Assembly: GCF_000025325.1 (NCBI RefSeq)
Contig: NC_013743.1
Coordinates: 186,001 to 250,000 of the forward strand
DNA length: 64,000 nucleotides
Source of the DNA: Haloterrigena turkmenica DSM 5511
GTDB lineage: Archaea > Halobacteriota > Halobacteria > Halobacteriales > Natrialbaceae
Direction of reading: 5' to 3'
Of this stretch, positions 1-7,844 are shown piece after piece (the first letter of the stretch is position 1; each line of letters starts with the position of its first letter). Position numbers and translations under genes: made by a program. Under the pieces are notes generated by a model, which saw only the letters and a list, made by a program, of their open reading frames with translations, was not told the origin of the DNA and searched no databases.

Positions 1-437
1 CGACGGGCGAGGCCCAGCCCCTGCCGGAGTCGACCGACGAGGAGTACCCCTTCACCCTGACGACGGCCCGGCGCCCCGACGCGTACAACTCCGGCGTCCG
101 CGCGCGCGACGACGACCCCGTCGCCCGGGTCAGCCCCGCGACGGCCGCCGCGCTGGCCGACGAACTCGAGGCCCGTCCCGGCGAGTCCGACGAGGACGAC
201 CCCGCCGAGTACGCTCACGTCGTCTCCCGCCGGGGCTCGATCACCGTCCGTGTCGAGCGCGACGAGTCGATCCCCGACGGCGTGGTCTGGCTCCCGATCC
301 ACCAGCCCGCGGTCAACGAACTCACGCTCTCGGACGTCGACCCGCGCTCGAAGGAGCCCAACTTCAAACAGTGTGCGGTCCGCCTCGAGGCGCCTCGCGA
401 GCAGGAGGCACGGGCGGTTGCGGAAGCGAGTGCCTGA
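1..437 (+). CDS. nasA: Assimilatory nitrate reductase, C-terminal fragment (partial)
   Basis: The window opens inside a gene whose last 145 codons (reading from base 3) are visible and end at a TGA at 435-437. The fragment looks like the C-terminal molybdopterin-dinucleotide-binding domain of the DMSO-reductase superfamily: it contains LTTARRPDAYNSGVRARD, matching the family pattern 'LTTGR...YNTG.RTR', then a beta-rich tail with VWLPIHQPAVNELT and a terminal SKEPNFKQCAVRLE block. The family also includes formate dehydrogenases; nitrate reductase is preferred because a nitrate/nitrite transporter follows after only 30 bases and nitrite reductase lies nearby. It would reduce nitrate to nitrite in the cytoplasm. 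Catalytic and Fe-S parts lie outside the window. Confidence 0.75.
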   Translation, partial: TGEAQPLPESTDEEYPFTLTTARRPDAYNSGVRARDDDPVARVSPATAAALADELEARPGESDEDDPAEYAHVVSRRGSITVRVERDESIPDGVVWLPIHQPAVNELTLSDVDPRSKEPNFKQCAVRLEAPREQEARAVAEASA

Positions 438-467
438 CGATGGCGGCCGTTTTCGGGTGTTCGATCG

Positions 468-1826
468 ATGCGTGAGCGACCGCCGGAACCGCCCGACTCG
501 AGCGACGCGTCTGCGCCGGCCGTCCGGGGGACGCCGCGGCGAGGCGTCGCTTCCGCGACCCTCGGATTTTTCGTCGGCTTCGCCGGCGTCGTCTGCTACG
601 GGCCCGTCGCCTCGGAGTTTCAGGACGCGATGGGGCTCTCCGGGCTCTTGGTCGGGCTGCTCGTCGCCGCACCCCAACTGACCGGCTCCTTGCTCCGGAT
701 CCCCTTCGGGGCGTGGGTCGAGGACGTCGGCGCGAAGAAGCCGTTTCTGGTCCTGTTCGGCCTGTCGATCGTCGGAATGGGCGGCCTGTCGGCGCTCCTG
801 CTGACGGCCTATCCGGACGGGCTCACGATGGCTCACTACCCGATCGTGTTCTTCTTCGGGGCGCTGTCGGGCTGTGGCATCGCGACGTTCTCCGTCGGGA
901 CCACCCAGACGTCGTACTGGTATCCCTCGGAGAAACAGGGGACGGTACTCGCGGTTTTCGGCGGGCTCGGCAACACGTCGCCGGGGCTGTTCACGCTCGT
1001 CCTCCCCGTCGCGCTGGCCGTGCTCGGCCTGACGGGCGCGTACCTCGCGTGGTTCGCGTTCCTGATCGTCGGGACCGTCGCCTACGCGTCCTACGCCGTC
1101 GACGCTCCCTACTTCCAGTTCGTCAAGCGGGGCGTCGAGGAGCGCGAGGCCCGACGGCGCGCCGAGGCCTGCGGACAGGACCTCTTTCCCGGCGGCGACG
1201 CGATGGCCTCGATCCGGGGCGCCGCGAGCATCCCCCGGACGTGGATCCTCGTCGCGCTGTTCTTCACGTCCTTCGGCGGCTTCCTCGCGCTGACGACCTG
1301 GCTCCCGTCGTACTGGCAGGCCGTCCACGGCGTCGACGTGCGGACCGCCGGCGCGCTCACGGCGGTCGCCTTCACGCTGCTCGCGGCGGTGATTCGCGTC
1401 CCGGGCGGGATCGTCAGCGACCGGCTCGGCGGCGAGCCGACTGCGATCGTCAGCTTCGGCGCGATCGCGCTCGCGACGCTGCTGCTCGTCGTCACCCGCG
1501 AGTTCGTCCTCGCCGTCGCCGCGACGATCCTGCTCGGAGCGGGCATGGGCGTCGCCAGCGCGGCCGTCTTCCAGTTGGTGCCGAAATACGTTCCCGACGC
1601 CGTCGGCGGTGCCTCGGGGCTGGTCGGCGGCATCGGCGCTTTCGGCGGGTTCGTCATCCCGCCGATCCTCGGTCTCTTCGTCGACCTGCAGGGGACGCCG
1701 GGCTACGCGACCGGCTTCGTCGTCTTCCTCGGCCTCGGGGTCGCCTCGATCGGTCTCTCGAGCGGGCTCTACCGAACCCGTTCGGCGCTCGTTCCCGCCG
1801 ATTCGTCGGCGCCCGCCAACGACTGA
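468..1826 (+). CDS. narK: MFS nitrate/nitrite transporter (NarK/NasB type)
   Basis: This 452-residue protein is a major facilitator with about 12 hydrophobic segments. After a roughly 30-residue hydrophilic head, the first helices carry GVVCYGPVASEF and an arginine-containing LLRIPFGAWVEDVGAKKPF loop typical of the nitrate/nitrite porter group. The glycine-rich nitrate signature GGLGNTSPGLFTL begins near residue 165, and the symmetry-related second signature GGASGLVGGIGAFGGF lies near residue 385. It starts 30 bases after the nitrate reductase fragment on the same strand, so the two probably form one transcript, as in the nasAB operon of Haloferax mediterranei. The family assignment is strong; whether it imports nitrate or exchanges nitrate for nitrite cannot be read from the sequence. 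Confidence 0.9.
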   Translation: MRERPPEPPDSSDASAPAVRGTPRRGVASATLGFFVGFAGVVCYGPVASEFQDAMGLSGLLVGLLVAAPQLTGSLLRIPFGAWVEDVGAKKPFLVLFGLSIVGMGGLSALLLTAYPDGLTMAHYPIVFFFGALSGCGIATFSVGTTQTSYWYPSEKQGTVLAVFGGLGNTSPGLFTLVLPVALAVLGLTGAYLAWFAFLIVGTVAYASYAVDAPYFQFVKRGVEEREARRRAEACGQDLFPGGDAMASIRGAASIPRTWILVALFFTSFGGFLALTTWLPSYWQAVHGVDVRTAGALTAVAFTLLAAVIRVPGGIVSDRLGGEPTAIVSFGAIALATLLLVVTREFVLAVAATILLGAGMGVASAAVFQLVPKYVPDAVGGASGLVGGIGAFGGFVIPPILGLFVDLQGTPGYATGFVVFLGLGVASIGLSSGLYRTRSALVPADSSAPAND

Positions 1827-2179
1827 CCGACCGCGTTTCGATCGCGGGTCGATTGCTGACCGAATTTCCGTATTTCGATACCAGTAGCTGGTATTACGAC
1901 CTCTTTACTCAGCGTGGAGCGTGAAATTCGCGTTCAGGACAGTCGACGGTGTTACCGGACCGGCCATCTACCTTTCAGATGGCTGTCGGAAACGGTGTGC
2001 TGAATACAGAGGGTGTATCTAGTAAGGAGCGTTCGTTTCTTCCGGTTCCGCTGCGCCGAACGCCCCGTTGAGTAGATATGCAGACTGAGATTACTAGCTC
2101 TACGAAACGACTTTAGGTCTCCCAAAAAATGTGCGGTACCTGAAAGGTATATGGTCGTCGAGCGACTACTACCTATGAG
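1827..2179. other. Intergenic region narK-dpsA
   Basis: No gene is supported in these 353 bases. Two short inverted repeats follow narK: arms ATACCAG/CTGGTAT at 1878-1894 (3-base spacer) and GCCATCT/AGATGGC at 1963-1983 (7-base spacer). Either could be an operator or part of the narK 3' end. The distal part holds the dpsA promoter described separately. A 257-codon reverse-strand frame across this region is a shadow of dpsA. Confidence 0.6.
2112..2152 (+). promoter_or_regulatory. dpsA promoter with degenerate iron box
   Basis: A TATA-like box (GGTATATGG, core 2148-2152) sits 28 bases before the dpsA ATG, the spacing expected for a leaderless haloarchaeal transcript. About 30 bases upstream of it, 2112-2127 reads TTTAGG-TCTC-CCAAAA, matching 11 of 12 arm positions of the perfect palindrome TTTAGG-TTGG-CCTAAA found twice before the siderophore operon at 47.3 kb. 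A site upstream of TATA/BRE would suit activation by a DtxR-family metalloregulator, whereas the siderophore sites surround the core promoter and suit repression. The shared motif is seen; the regulator is inferred from haloarchaeal Idr/SirR biology. Confidence 0.55.
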
Positions 2180-2728
2180 ATGAGTTCCCAAGAGACGACC
2201 GTCCGTCAACAGGCCGGCACCGTCGACGAAAACGCGCTCCGGCTCGATCAGGACAAAGCCGAACAGATAGTCGAGGCACTGAACTCCGAACTGGCGAACT
2301 CGTACGTCCTCTACCACCAGCTCAAGAAGCACCACTGGGTCGTCGAGGGCGCCGAGTTCCTGCCGCTCCACGAGTTCCTCGAGGAGGCCTACGAGCACGT
2401 CGAAGAGGGTGCCGACCACATCGCCGAGCGCGCCCAGGCGCTGGGCGGCGTTCCCGTCTCCGGCCCGTCGAACCTCGAGGAGCGCGCCACCGTCGAGTTC
2501 GAGGGCGAGGACGTCTACGACGTCCGCACGATGTTCGAGAACGACCTCGAGATGTACGGTGACATCATCGAGTCGATGCGCGGCAGCATCGAACTCGCCG
2601 AGAACCTCGGCGACCCCGCCACCGGTGAGATGCTGCGCGAGATCCTCGTCCACCTCGAGGAGGACGGTCACCACTTCGAACACTACCTCGAAGACGACAC
2701 GCTCGTCCTCGAGAGTGCGCTTCACTGA
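2180..2728 (+). CDS. dpsA: DNA-protecting ferritin DpsA
   Basis: This 182-residue protein is a close relative of Halobacterium DpsA, a dodecameric ferritin-like protein that oxidises and stores iron and protects DNA from Fenton chemistry. The ferroxidase residues line up fully: His52 (in HHW), His64 (in LHEF), Glu68, Asp79 and Glu83 (in DHIAER), followed by the conserved ALGGVP turn. The length is normal for archaeal DpsA. The ATG at 2180 is chosen because it lies 28 bases downstream of a TATA box and gives the standard DpsA N-terminus. It heads a compact cluster with two paralogues beginning 13 bases downstream. The degenerate iron box upstream suggests iron-responsive control. Confidence 0.95.
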   Translation: MSSQETTVRQQAGTVDENALRLDQDKAEQIVEALNSELANSYVLYHQLKKHHWVVEGAEFLPLHEFLEEAYEHVEEGADHIAERAQALGGVPVSGPSNLEERATVEFEGEDVYDVRTMFENDLEMYGDIIESMRGSIELAENLGDPATGEMLREILVHLEEDGHHFEHYLEDDTLVLESALH

Positions 2729-2741
2729 ACAGGTGACCTAA

Positions 2742-3323
2742 ATGGCACAGAAACAAGGCCGACTCGTCCGGGAACCCGATACGGGCGAGCGCCGTCAGGA
2801 GTGGGGCACTATCGCAGAGAACGCGCTCCGGGTCGACCCTGCCGACGCCGAGGTGATCGTCGACGCCTTGAGCGTCGACCACGCAGGATCGTTCAACCTG
2901 TTCTACCTGCTTCGAAAGCATTACTGGACCGCTGCAGGCGCCGAACACGAGGCGGTCGCTGACTTCCTCGAGGATGCCTACAAGCGCGTTCGCGAGATGA
3001 ACGACGACCTCGCAATTCGGATCGTCGAACTCGGGGGGATTCCCCCAAATACGCCGCCGACACTTCAGGACCGGGCCGAAGTCCATCTCGAGGCAGAGGA
3101 TCTCTACGACCTTCGTACCTCCCTGGACGGCGATCTCGAGGGGTACGCGACCCTGATCGTCAGTATGCGCGACCACATCGCTCTCGCAGAAGAACGGGGC
3201 GATCCGGGGACGGGCGAACTGCTCCGCGACCACCTCGAAGCCCTCGAAGAAGACGCCCACGTCATCGAGCAACTACTCGAAGCCGAGACGCTCGTTCAAG
3301 CGGAGGTGCTGCAGGACCGATGA
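2742..3323 (+). CDS. Dps-like paralogue lacking the ferroxidase ligands
   Basis: The 193-residue product aligns end to end with the neighbouring DpsA (RKHYW...GAE...DFLEDAY...DDLAIRI.ELGG), so it has the Dps/ferritin fold. Of the five ferroxidase positions, only the Glu68 and Asp79 equivalents (Glu77, Asp88) remain. His52 is Tyr61, His64 is Ala73 and Glu83 is Ile92. The C-terminal half is well conserved (EDLYDLRTSLDGDLEGYATLI). Iron oxidation at the usual dimer-interface site therefore looks impossible. It starts 13 bases after dpsA and overlaps the next paralogue by 4 bases, indicating co-translation. A role as hetero-oligomer partner, DNA binder or cofactor-binding shell is inference. Confidence 0.85.
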   Translation: MAQKQGRLVREPDTGERRQEWGTIAENALRVDPADAEVIVDALSVDHAGSFNLFYLLRKHYWTAAGAEHEAVADFLEDAYKRVREMNDDLAIRIVELGGIPPNTPPTLQDRAEVHLEAEDLYDLRTSLDGDLEGYATLIVSMRDHIALAEERGDPGTGELLRDHLEALEEDAHVIEQLLEAETLVQAEVLQDR

Positions 3324-3889
3324 CGAGTACACCACATCTCCGACGACCCGACCCGTCTCACGTCCGTCAAGAGTGGGGGACGGTAGCCGAGAATTCGCTC
3401 CGTCTGGAACGGGACGTGGCTGAACAGCTGGTCACAGCCCTGAACAGCGAAATATCTGGGCTGTACATCCTCTTCAATCAGGTGCGCAAGCATTACTGGC
3501 TCGCCGAGGGAGCCGAGTGGGGACCGATCAGTGATTTTCTCGAGGATGCTGCCGACCGGCTCACGGAGATGACCGACGACATCGCCATTCGGATCACCGC
3601 ACTCGGCGGTGTTCCGGCCTGCGGGCCGATGGGTATCCGCCAACACGCGCCGATATTCATCGAAGAAGCACATCACTACGACGTCCGCTCGTCGCTCGAG
3701 CGTGACCTCGACGGGTATGCGACGCTCGCGGTGCAGTGGCGTGAACATATCGAACTGGCGGACCAGCTCGGCGATGTAGCGACGAGCGAACTCTTGCGTC
3801 GCCATCTGAAGACACTCGAAGCGGACGCGCACGTCCTCGATCGATACCTTGCCGACGATACGCTCGTTCTGCGCGACGCGACCGGGTGA
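3320..3889 (+). CDS. Second Dps-like paralogue lacking the ferroxidase ligands
   Basis: This 189-residue protein is the third tandem Dps-family member. It shares an N-terminal RQEWGTVAENSLRL block with the middle gene that is not in DpsA itself, so these two are closest relatives. The same substitutions occur: His52 is Tyr59, His64 is Ser71 and Glu83 is Ile90, while Glu75 and Asp86 keep the Glu68 and Asp79 positions. Because both paralogues lost identical ligands yet keep the fold and intact frames, the change is old and selected rather than decay. The ATG overlaps the preceding stop (ATGA). It is followed by a long gene-free stretch. Confidence 0.85.
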   Translation: MTSTPHLRRPDPSHVRQEWGTVAENSLRLERDVAEQLVTALNSEISGLYILFNQVRKHYWLAEGAEWGPISDFLEDAADRLTEMTDDIAIRITALGGVPACGPMGIRQHAPIFIEEAHHYDVRSSLERDLDGYATLAVQWREHIELADQLGDVATSELLRRHLKTLEADAHVLDRYLADDTLVLRDATG

Positions 3890-4493
3890 ATCGTTTCGGG
3901 GACTACCTCCTGGCATTCGCTTTATCAGCCTGTCTCCCGTTCCCGCCGATACTCGGGACTGAGGTCACCGACGGTTGGTCCGGTGTGCGAAAGAACACGT
4001 CCCGATTGAGAGGCTGTTATGTGACCGCGAGTTCGACTCGATGAGCGCCTTTTAGGCGCTCTCGAACCCCCATATGAACACTGATCAGGTAGACACAGAC
4101 TGCCACGATGTCGCTGTTGAGTCCGCAGTAGTCAGCGTCGACGCTGGAAACCGCTCGACTCGGTTTCGAGAATCCTTCTGAATAACGAACGTACGCCAAT
4201 TCACTGATACCGAACTGGACGACCGTTCGCCCGCTCGAGGCAGTGCAGTTCGTGCGGACACTCTACCACTGTTCCCCAACGAACCGAAGCTACGTCTCGC
4301 GCGCAACGAAGGTCCGTTCGCGCTCTGATCGGCGCTCGCCGCCGGCCCCCTCCCGGTCAGGGGTCCGATCACCGTTTCGAATCGACCAATTGCCACGTCG
4401 CTCGAGTCGGATATACGCCCTAATACACATCATATCCCATTGGAGATGCTACGTTCGACGCTGGAACGGGAGGAAAAATACCCATATGTAAAC
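3890..4493. other. Gene-free stretch upstream of nirA
   Basis: About 600 bases without a supportable gene, lower in GC than the flanks. It contains one perfect hairpin (4043-4061, separate entry). A 60-codon reverse frame at 4017-4199 has irregular composition and no motif I recognise; it could be a decayed mobile-element fragment but nothing proves this. CATATG occurs at 4073 and 4482 without obvious meaning. Confidence 0.5.
4043..4061. repeat. Compact hairpin GAGCGCCT-TTT-AGGCGCTC
   Basis: A perfect 8-bp stem with a three-base TTT loop. The flanking GTTCGA (4031-4036) and TCGAAC (4062-4067) are also complementary, separated on one side by a six-base bulge. The geometry matches the 3'-end hairpins at 19.7, 27.6 and 61.1 kb. 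It lies about 150 bases after the last Dps-like gene and may be its terminator. Confidence 0.6.
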
Positions 4494-4596
4494 GATTAGT
4501 GTTATATGGTTTAGAGACCTGACGTAAAAACGTGAATTGGATCATGTTTGGAGAGGAAATTCGCGTATGTGGTTCCAATCGTTCGATCGAGGTGGT
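4494..4596 (+). promoter_or_regulatory. nirA promoter and ribosome binding site
   Basis: GATTAGTGTTATATGG at 4494-4509 contains a TATA-like core (TTATAT, about 4502-4507). TTAGTGTT immediately before it also occurs, in opposite orientation relative to the gene, in the amt-glnK control region. GAGGTGGTC at 4588-4596 resembles the GGAGGTGATC anti-SD complement and ends 5 bases before the ATG at 4602. So this mRNA has a leader of roughly 70 bases and a true Shine-Dalgarno site, unlike most genes here. Confidence 0.5.
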
Positions 4597-4601
4597 CGGC
4601 A

Positions 4602-6413
4602 ATGGTGCATAAGAAAGAAGAACAGAAGGAAGACTGCTACGGCGACGAAGTGCGGGAACACATCGAGCGGTTCGCCGAGAACGGCGGCTTCGAGGCCATC
4701 CCGGACGACGAGATCGACAAATGGACCACCCGGTTCAAGTTCTGGGGCGTGTTCCAGCAGCGCTCCGGCCAGGAAGAGTACTTCATGATGCGGCTGACCA
4801 ACGCCAGCGGCATCTTGGAGCCGGAACAGCTGCGCCGCATCGGCGAAGTCGCGAAGGAGTACGCGAAGGGTCCCGTCGCAAATCCCGAATTCGGGAATGG
4901 GTGGATCGACCTGACGACCCGACAGTCCGTCCAGCTCCACTGGCTCAAACTCGAGGATATCCCCGAGATCTGGGAACAGCTCGAGGCCGTCGGCGTCCAC
5001 TCCCGCTCGGCGGGCGGTGATACGATGCGCAACATCTCCGGCTGCCCGCTCCACGGCAAGGCCGAGGAGTTCGTCGAAGCCGGTCCCCTGCTCGAGCGCT
5101 TCGAGGAGGAGCTTCGCAAGGACGACGCGCTCGCGAACATGCCCCGGAAGTTCAACATCAGCGCGTCGGGCTGTACGGTCGGCTGCGCACAGGACTCGCT
5201 GAACGACATCGGGTTCGAGCCGGCGACCAAGGAGATCGACGTCTCCGGCGGAGCCGGAGGCTCGTCGGACTCGTCCGACGGTGGCGAAGAAGTTCGAGGA
5301 TTCAACGTCCGCATCGGCGGCGGGCTCGGCGGCCGCCAGCCCCGCGCCGCGACGCCGCTCGATATCTTCGTCCGGCCCGAAAACGCCTACGAGGTCGGCC
5401 GCGGCTTCGTCGAACTCTACCACGACTACGGCAACCGGCAGAACCGCTCGAAGAATCGCGCCCGGTTCTTCGCCGAGGACTGGGGGATGGAGAAGATCCG
5501 CGAGACGCTCCAGGAGGAGTACGTCGACTTCGAAATGCACACCGCCGGGGAGGACTTCCGCGAGGAGTACACCTACAACGCCGGCCGCCCCGTCGAGGAC
5601 GGTCAGCACGACCACGTCGGTGTCGGCGACCAGAAGGACGGACAGAACTACGTCGGCCTGAGCGTTCCCGTCGGCCGGCTCCCGGCCGAGGACGCCATCG
5701 AACTGGCCGATCTGGCCGACGAGTACGGCTCCGGCGAGGTCCGGCTGACCCGCCGCCAGAACCCCGTCATCGTCGACGTCGCCGACGAGGACCTCGAGGA
5801 GCTGCTCGCGGAACCGATCCTCGAGGAGTACCCCGCCGAGCCGAGCCCCTTCGAGCGCGGGGCGATGGCCTGTACCGGCACCGAGTTCTGCTCGATCGCG
5901 CTGACCGAGACGAAGGGTCGGATGGCCCGCATGCTGCGCTGGTTCAACAAGAACGTCGAGCTGCCCGACGACGTCGGCAAGATCAAGATGCACTACTCCG
6001 GCTGTACGGCCGACTGCGGCCAAGCGATGACCGCCGACATCGGCCTGCAGGGCATGCGCGCGCGCAAGAACGGTGAGATGGTCGAAGCCTTCGATATCGG
6101 CGTCGGCGGCGGCGTCGGCGAGGACCCCTCCTTCATCGACTGGATTCAACAGCGCGTGCCCGCCGACGAGGCCCCCGGCGCGATCCGGAACCTGCTCGAG
6201 GCCTACGCGGCTCATCGTAGCGAGGGCCAGGCGTTCCGCGAGTGGGTCGAGGCGACGGGCGAGGAACAGCTCGTCGAGTTCTGCGAACCCGAGGAGACCG
6301 ACTTCGAGGCCCCGTACATGGACGACGCCAAGCAGTCTTGGTACCCCTTCGCCGAGAGCGAGTCCGCGGCGGCCGCCGCCGGCGAGGGATCCGTGGCCCC
6401 GTCCGACGACTGA
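4602..6413 (+). CDS. nirA: Ferredoxin-nitrite reductase (siroheme, [4Fe-4S])
   Basis: The 603-residue protein belongs to the nitrite/sulfite reductase family with duplicated ferredoxin-like and siroheme-binding halves. Cluster ligands are clear in the second half: Cys424-x5-Cys430 in CTGTEFC and Cys468-x3-Cys472 in GCTADCG, the C-x5-C-n-C-x3-C signature. The first half has the substrate-side arginine-rich segment (LTTRQSVQLHW) and a degenerate GCTVGC motif. An acidic Gly/Ser linker (GGAGGSSDSSDGGEE) near residue 213 is a typical halophile insertion. It reduces nitrite to ammonium with six electrons from ferredoxin, completing nitrate assimilation with the genes at the left edge. An upstream ATG at 4548 is rejected because the SD site fits 4602. 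Confidence 0.93.
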   Translation: MVHKKEEQKEDCYGDEVREHIERFAENGGFEAIPDDEIDKWTTRFKFWGVFQQRSGQEEYFMMRLTNASGILEPEQLRRIGEVAKEYAKGPVANPEFGNGWIDLTTRQSVQLHWLKLEDIPEIWEQLEAVGVHSRSAGGDTMRNISGCPLHGKAEEFVEAGPLLERFEEELRKDDALANMPRKFNISASGCTVGCAQDSLNDIGFEPATKEIDVSGGAGGSSDSSDGGEEVRGFNVRIGGGLGGRQPRAATPLDIFVRPENAYEVGRGFVELYHDYGNRQNRSKNRARFFAEDWGMEKIRETLQEEYVDFEMHTAGEDFREEYTYNAGRPVEDGQHDHVGVGDQKDGQNYVGLSVPVGRLPAEDAIELADLADEYGSGEVRLTRRQNPVIVDVADEDLEELLAEPILEEYPAEPSPFERGAMACTGTEFCSIALTETKGRMARMLRWFNKNVELPDDVGKIKMHYSGCTADCGQAMTADIGLQGMRARKNGEMVEAFDIGVGGGVGEDPSFIDWIQQRVPADEAPGAIRNLLEAYAAHRSEGQAFREWVEATGEEQLVEFCEPEETDFEAPYMDDAKQSWYPFAESESAAAAAGEGSVAPSDD

Positions 6414-6542
6414 CTCGAGCATCGCCGCGACTTCGGTCGTACGAGCGTCGCCCGGTGTTATTCGTTTCTTCGCCTCCCGTGACTACGGCGCCGAGCGCTG
6501 CCGATAGGTGATTTTACCCTCGTGTAGCCGAAATAACAAGAT

Positions 6543-7208
6543 ATGGCTGCCGAGGATCGGGCGACGCGTCACGAGTTCTCCCGGACGACGACCGCGGGGC
6601 TCGCGATCGCGCTGTTCGGACTCCCGCTTCTTTCCGGCGCGACTCGAGCGCTTCGGATCGATCTCCATCCGCTGGTGACGATCGCGGCCCAATGGGCGCT
6701 CCTCGGACTCGTCGTCGGAATCACGATCGAGATCGAAGGGCGATCGCTCCGGTCGCTCGGCGTCCGGCAACCGTCTCGGCGCGACGCGGTCCCGCTGCTC
6801 GTCGCGGCGGTGCTGGGGTTCTTCGCGCTGGCGGCGACCGGGCCGTTGATCGACGCGCTCGGCCTTCCGGAACGTCGAGTGACTGGACTGGACGTCGATC
6901 GAGTCGGCGTCGGAGTCGCGGTCGCGTTCGCGGTCACGGTCGGTGTCGTCGAGGAGGTGCTGTATCGCGGCTACGCGATCGAGCGCCTCGCCGAACGTAC
7001 CGGGAGCGCGCGGCTGGCCGGTGTGATCTCGTGGGCGGCGTTCACCCTCTCTCACGCCGTCGGCTGGCGCCTCGGTGATCTCCTACAGGTCTCGCTGGCC
7101 GCGCTCGTCTTCACGCTCGCCTATCTGTATCGGCGCTCGCTGGTTCCCGTCGTCGGGGCCCACATCGCGATCTGGCTGTTCGGTGTTCTCGGTGCGGTCT
7201 ACGGCTAA
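6543..7208 (+). CDS. CPBP-family intramembrane metalloprotease (CAAX protease-like)
   Basis: A 221-residue integral membrane protein with about six to eight hydrophobic segments. It carries the three Abi/CPBP motifs: EEVLYRG (EExxxR, near residue 138), FTLSHAVG (FxxxH, near residue 163) and a late H in GAHIAIW (HxxxN/B-like position). These residues bind zinc and cleave within the membrane in Rce1-type proteases. Substrates of haloarchaeal members are unknown; roles in prenyl-protein processing or bacteriocin-like immunity are family possibilities only. It stands alone between nirA and a convergent reverse-strand gene, with its ATG close to its predicted promoter, suggesting a leaderless transcript. 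Confidence 0.88.
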   Translation: MAAEDRATRHEFSRTTTAGLAIALFGLPLLSGATRALRIDLHPLVTIAAQWALLGLVVGITIEIEGRSLRSLGVRQPSRRDAVPLLVAAVLGFFALAATGPLIDALGLPERRVTGLDVDRVGVGVAVAFAVTVGVVEEVLYRGYAIERLAERTGSARLAGVISWAAFTLSHAVGWRLGDLLQVSLAALVFTLAYLYRRSLVPVVGAHIAIWLFGVLGAVYG

Positions 7209-7244
7209 CGATCCCGGACCGTGGTGGGGCGAGGACGCCGATCG

Positions 7245-7604
7245 TCAGCGGTGTTCCCGCGTTCGCTCGTAGGCGTAATCGAGCGCGTCCTCGAGCGATC
7301 CCGGGCCGTCGTAGTTGGCCGAGAAGAGGTCCATGAAGTCGCGAGCGATGCTGTTACAGCGTTCGAACGTGAGGACGGTCCGGACGCGGATCGTCTCGGA
7401 GAGATCGAGCCCGGGGTAGCTCGTCGCGGTCAGCGCGTATCCGGGATGATCCTCTCCGTCGAGCGACGCCGGGGCGACCTTCAGCCGCAGGTCGCCTGAT
7501 TCGTGACGATACGTCCGATACTGCATTTCCCGATCGGTGTCGACCGGGGAATAGGTCCGACTCTCTTCCGTGTTCCACGCAGACGGCACGTCGGCGTCCA
7601 TCAT
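7245..7604 (-). CDS. Conserved haloarchaeal protein of unknown function
   Basis: The frame encodes about 119 residues from the tandem Met codons near 7604 (MMDADVPSAW) or 93 from Met at 7526. The stable part reads YRTYRHESGDLRLKV, GYALTATSYPGLDLSETI and RDFMDLFSANYDGPGSLEDAL, ending in a helical tail. Regular acidic composition and codon use support a real gene. It resembles small haloarchaeal proteins I have seen only as hypotheticals, and no catalytic motif is visible. It ends 36 bases from the convergent CAAX-protease gene. The start is uncertain. Confidence 0.6.
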   Translation of the reverse strand: MMDADVPSAWNTEESRTYSPVDTDREMQYRTYRHESGDLRLKVAPASLDGEDHPGYALTATSYPGLDLSETIRVRTVLTFERCNSIARDFMDLFSANYDGPGSLEDALDYAYERTREHR

Positions 7605-7844
7605 CCAACGATACCGACCCGAGTGCCACGTCCGTATCGAAATGAGCAATATTCCCGGACGTTGGTTCAGAAACTACACTACTGGGAGGTTTCCCCCGTC
7701 AAACACGATTATATTCTGGAAGGACGTCCAGATGGGAGAAGTGAATCGACTGGATCTCGAAATCGAAGACGAGAATCGGGTCGGAATCGATTCCGAAACG
7801 ACCCTCGAGTTTCGATTCCGAGACGAACCGCGTCGGACCGACGA

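Noticed and set aside
1-437. Formate dehydrogenase alpha subunit
   Set aside because: The C-terminal domain alone cannot exclude it, but the adjacent nitrate porter and nearby nirA make nitrate reductase more likely.
4017-4199. Possible transposase fragment on the reverse strand
   Set aside because: 60 codons containing DADYCGLNSDIVAVCVYLISV looked vaguely like a mobile-element end, but no catalytic residues, terminal repeats or target duplication were found.
4542-6422. Reverse-strand frame of 626 codons over nirA
   Set aside because: Mirror frame caused by high GC at third positions; composition rich in Val/Leu/Gly/Arg without motifs, while the forward strand encodes a full nitrite reductase.
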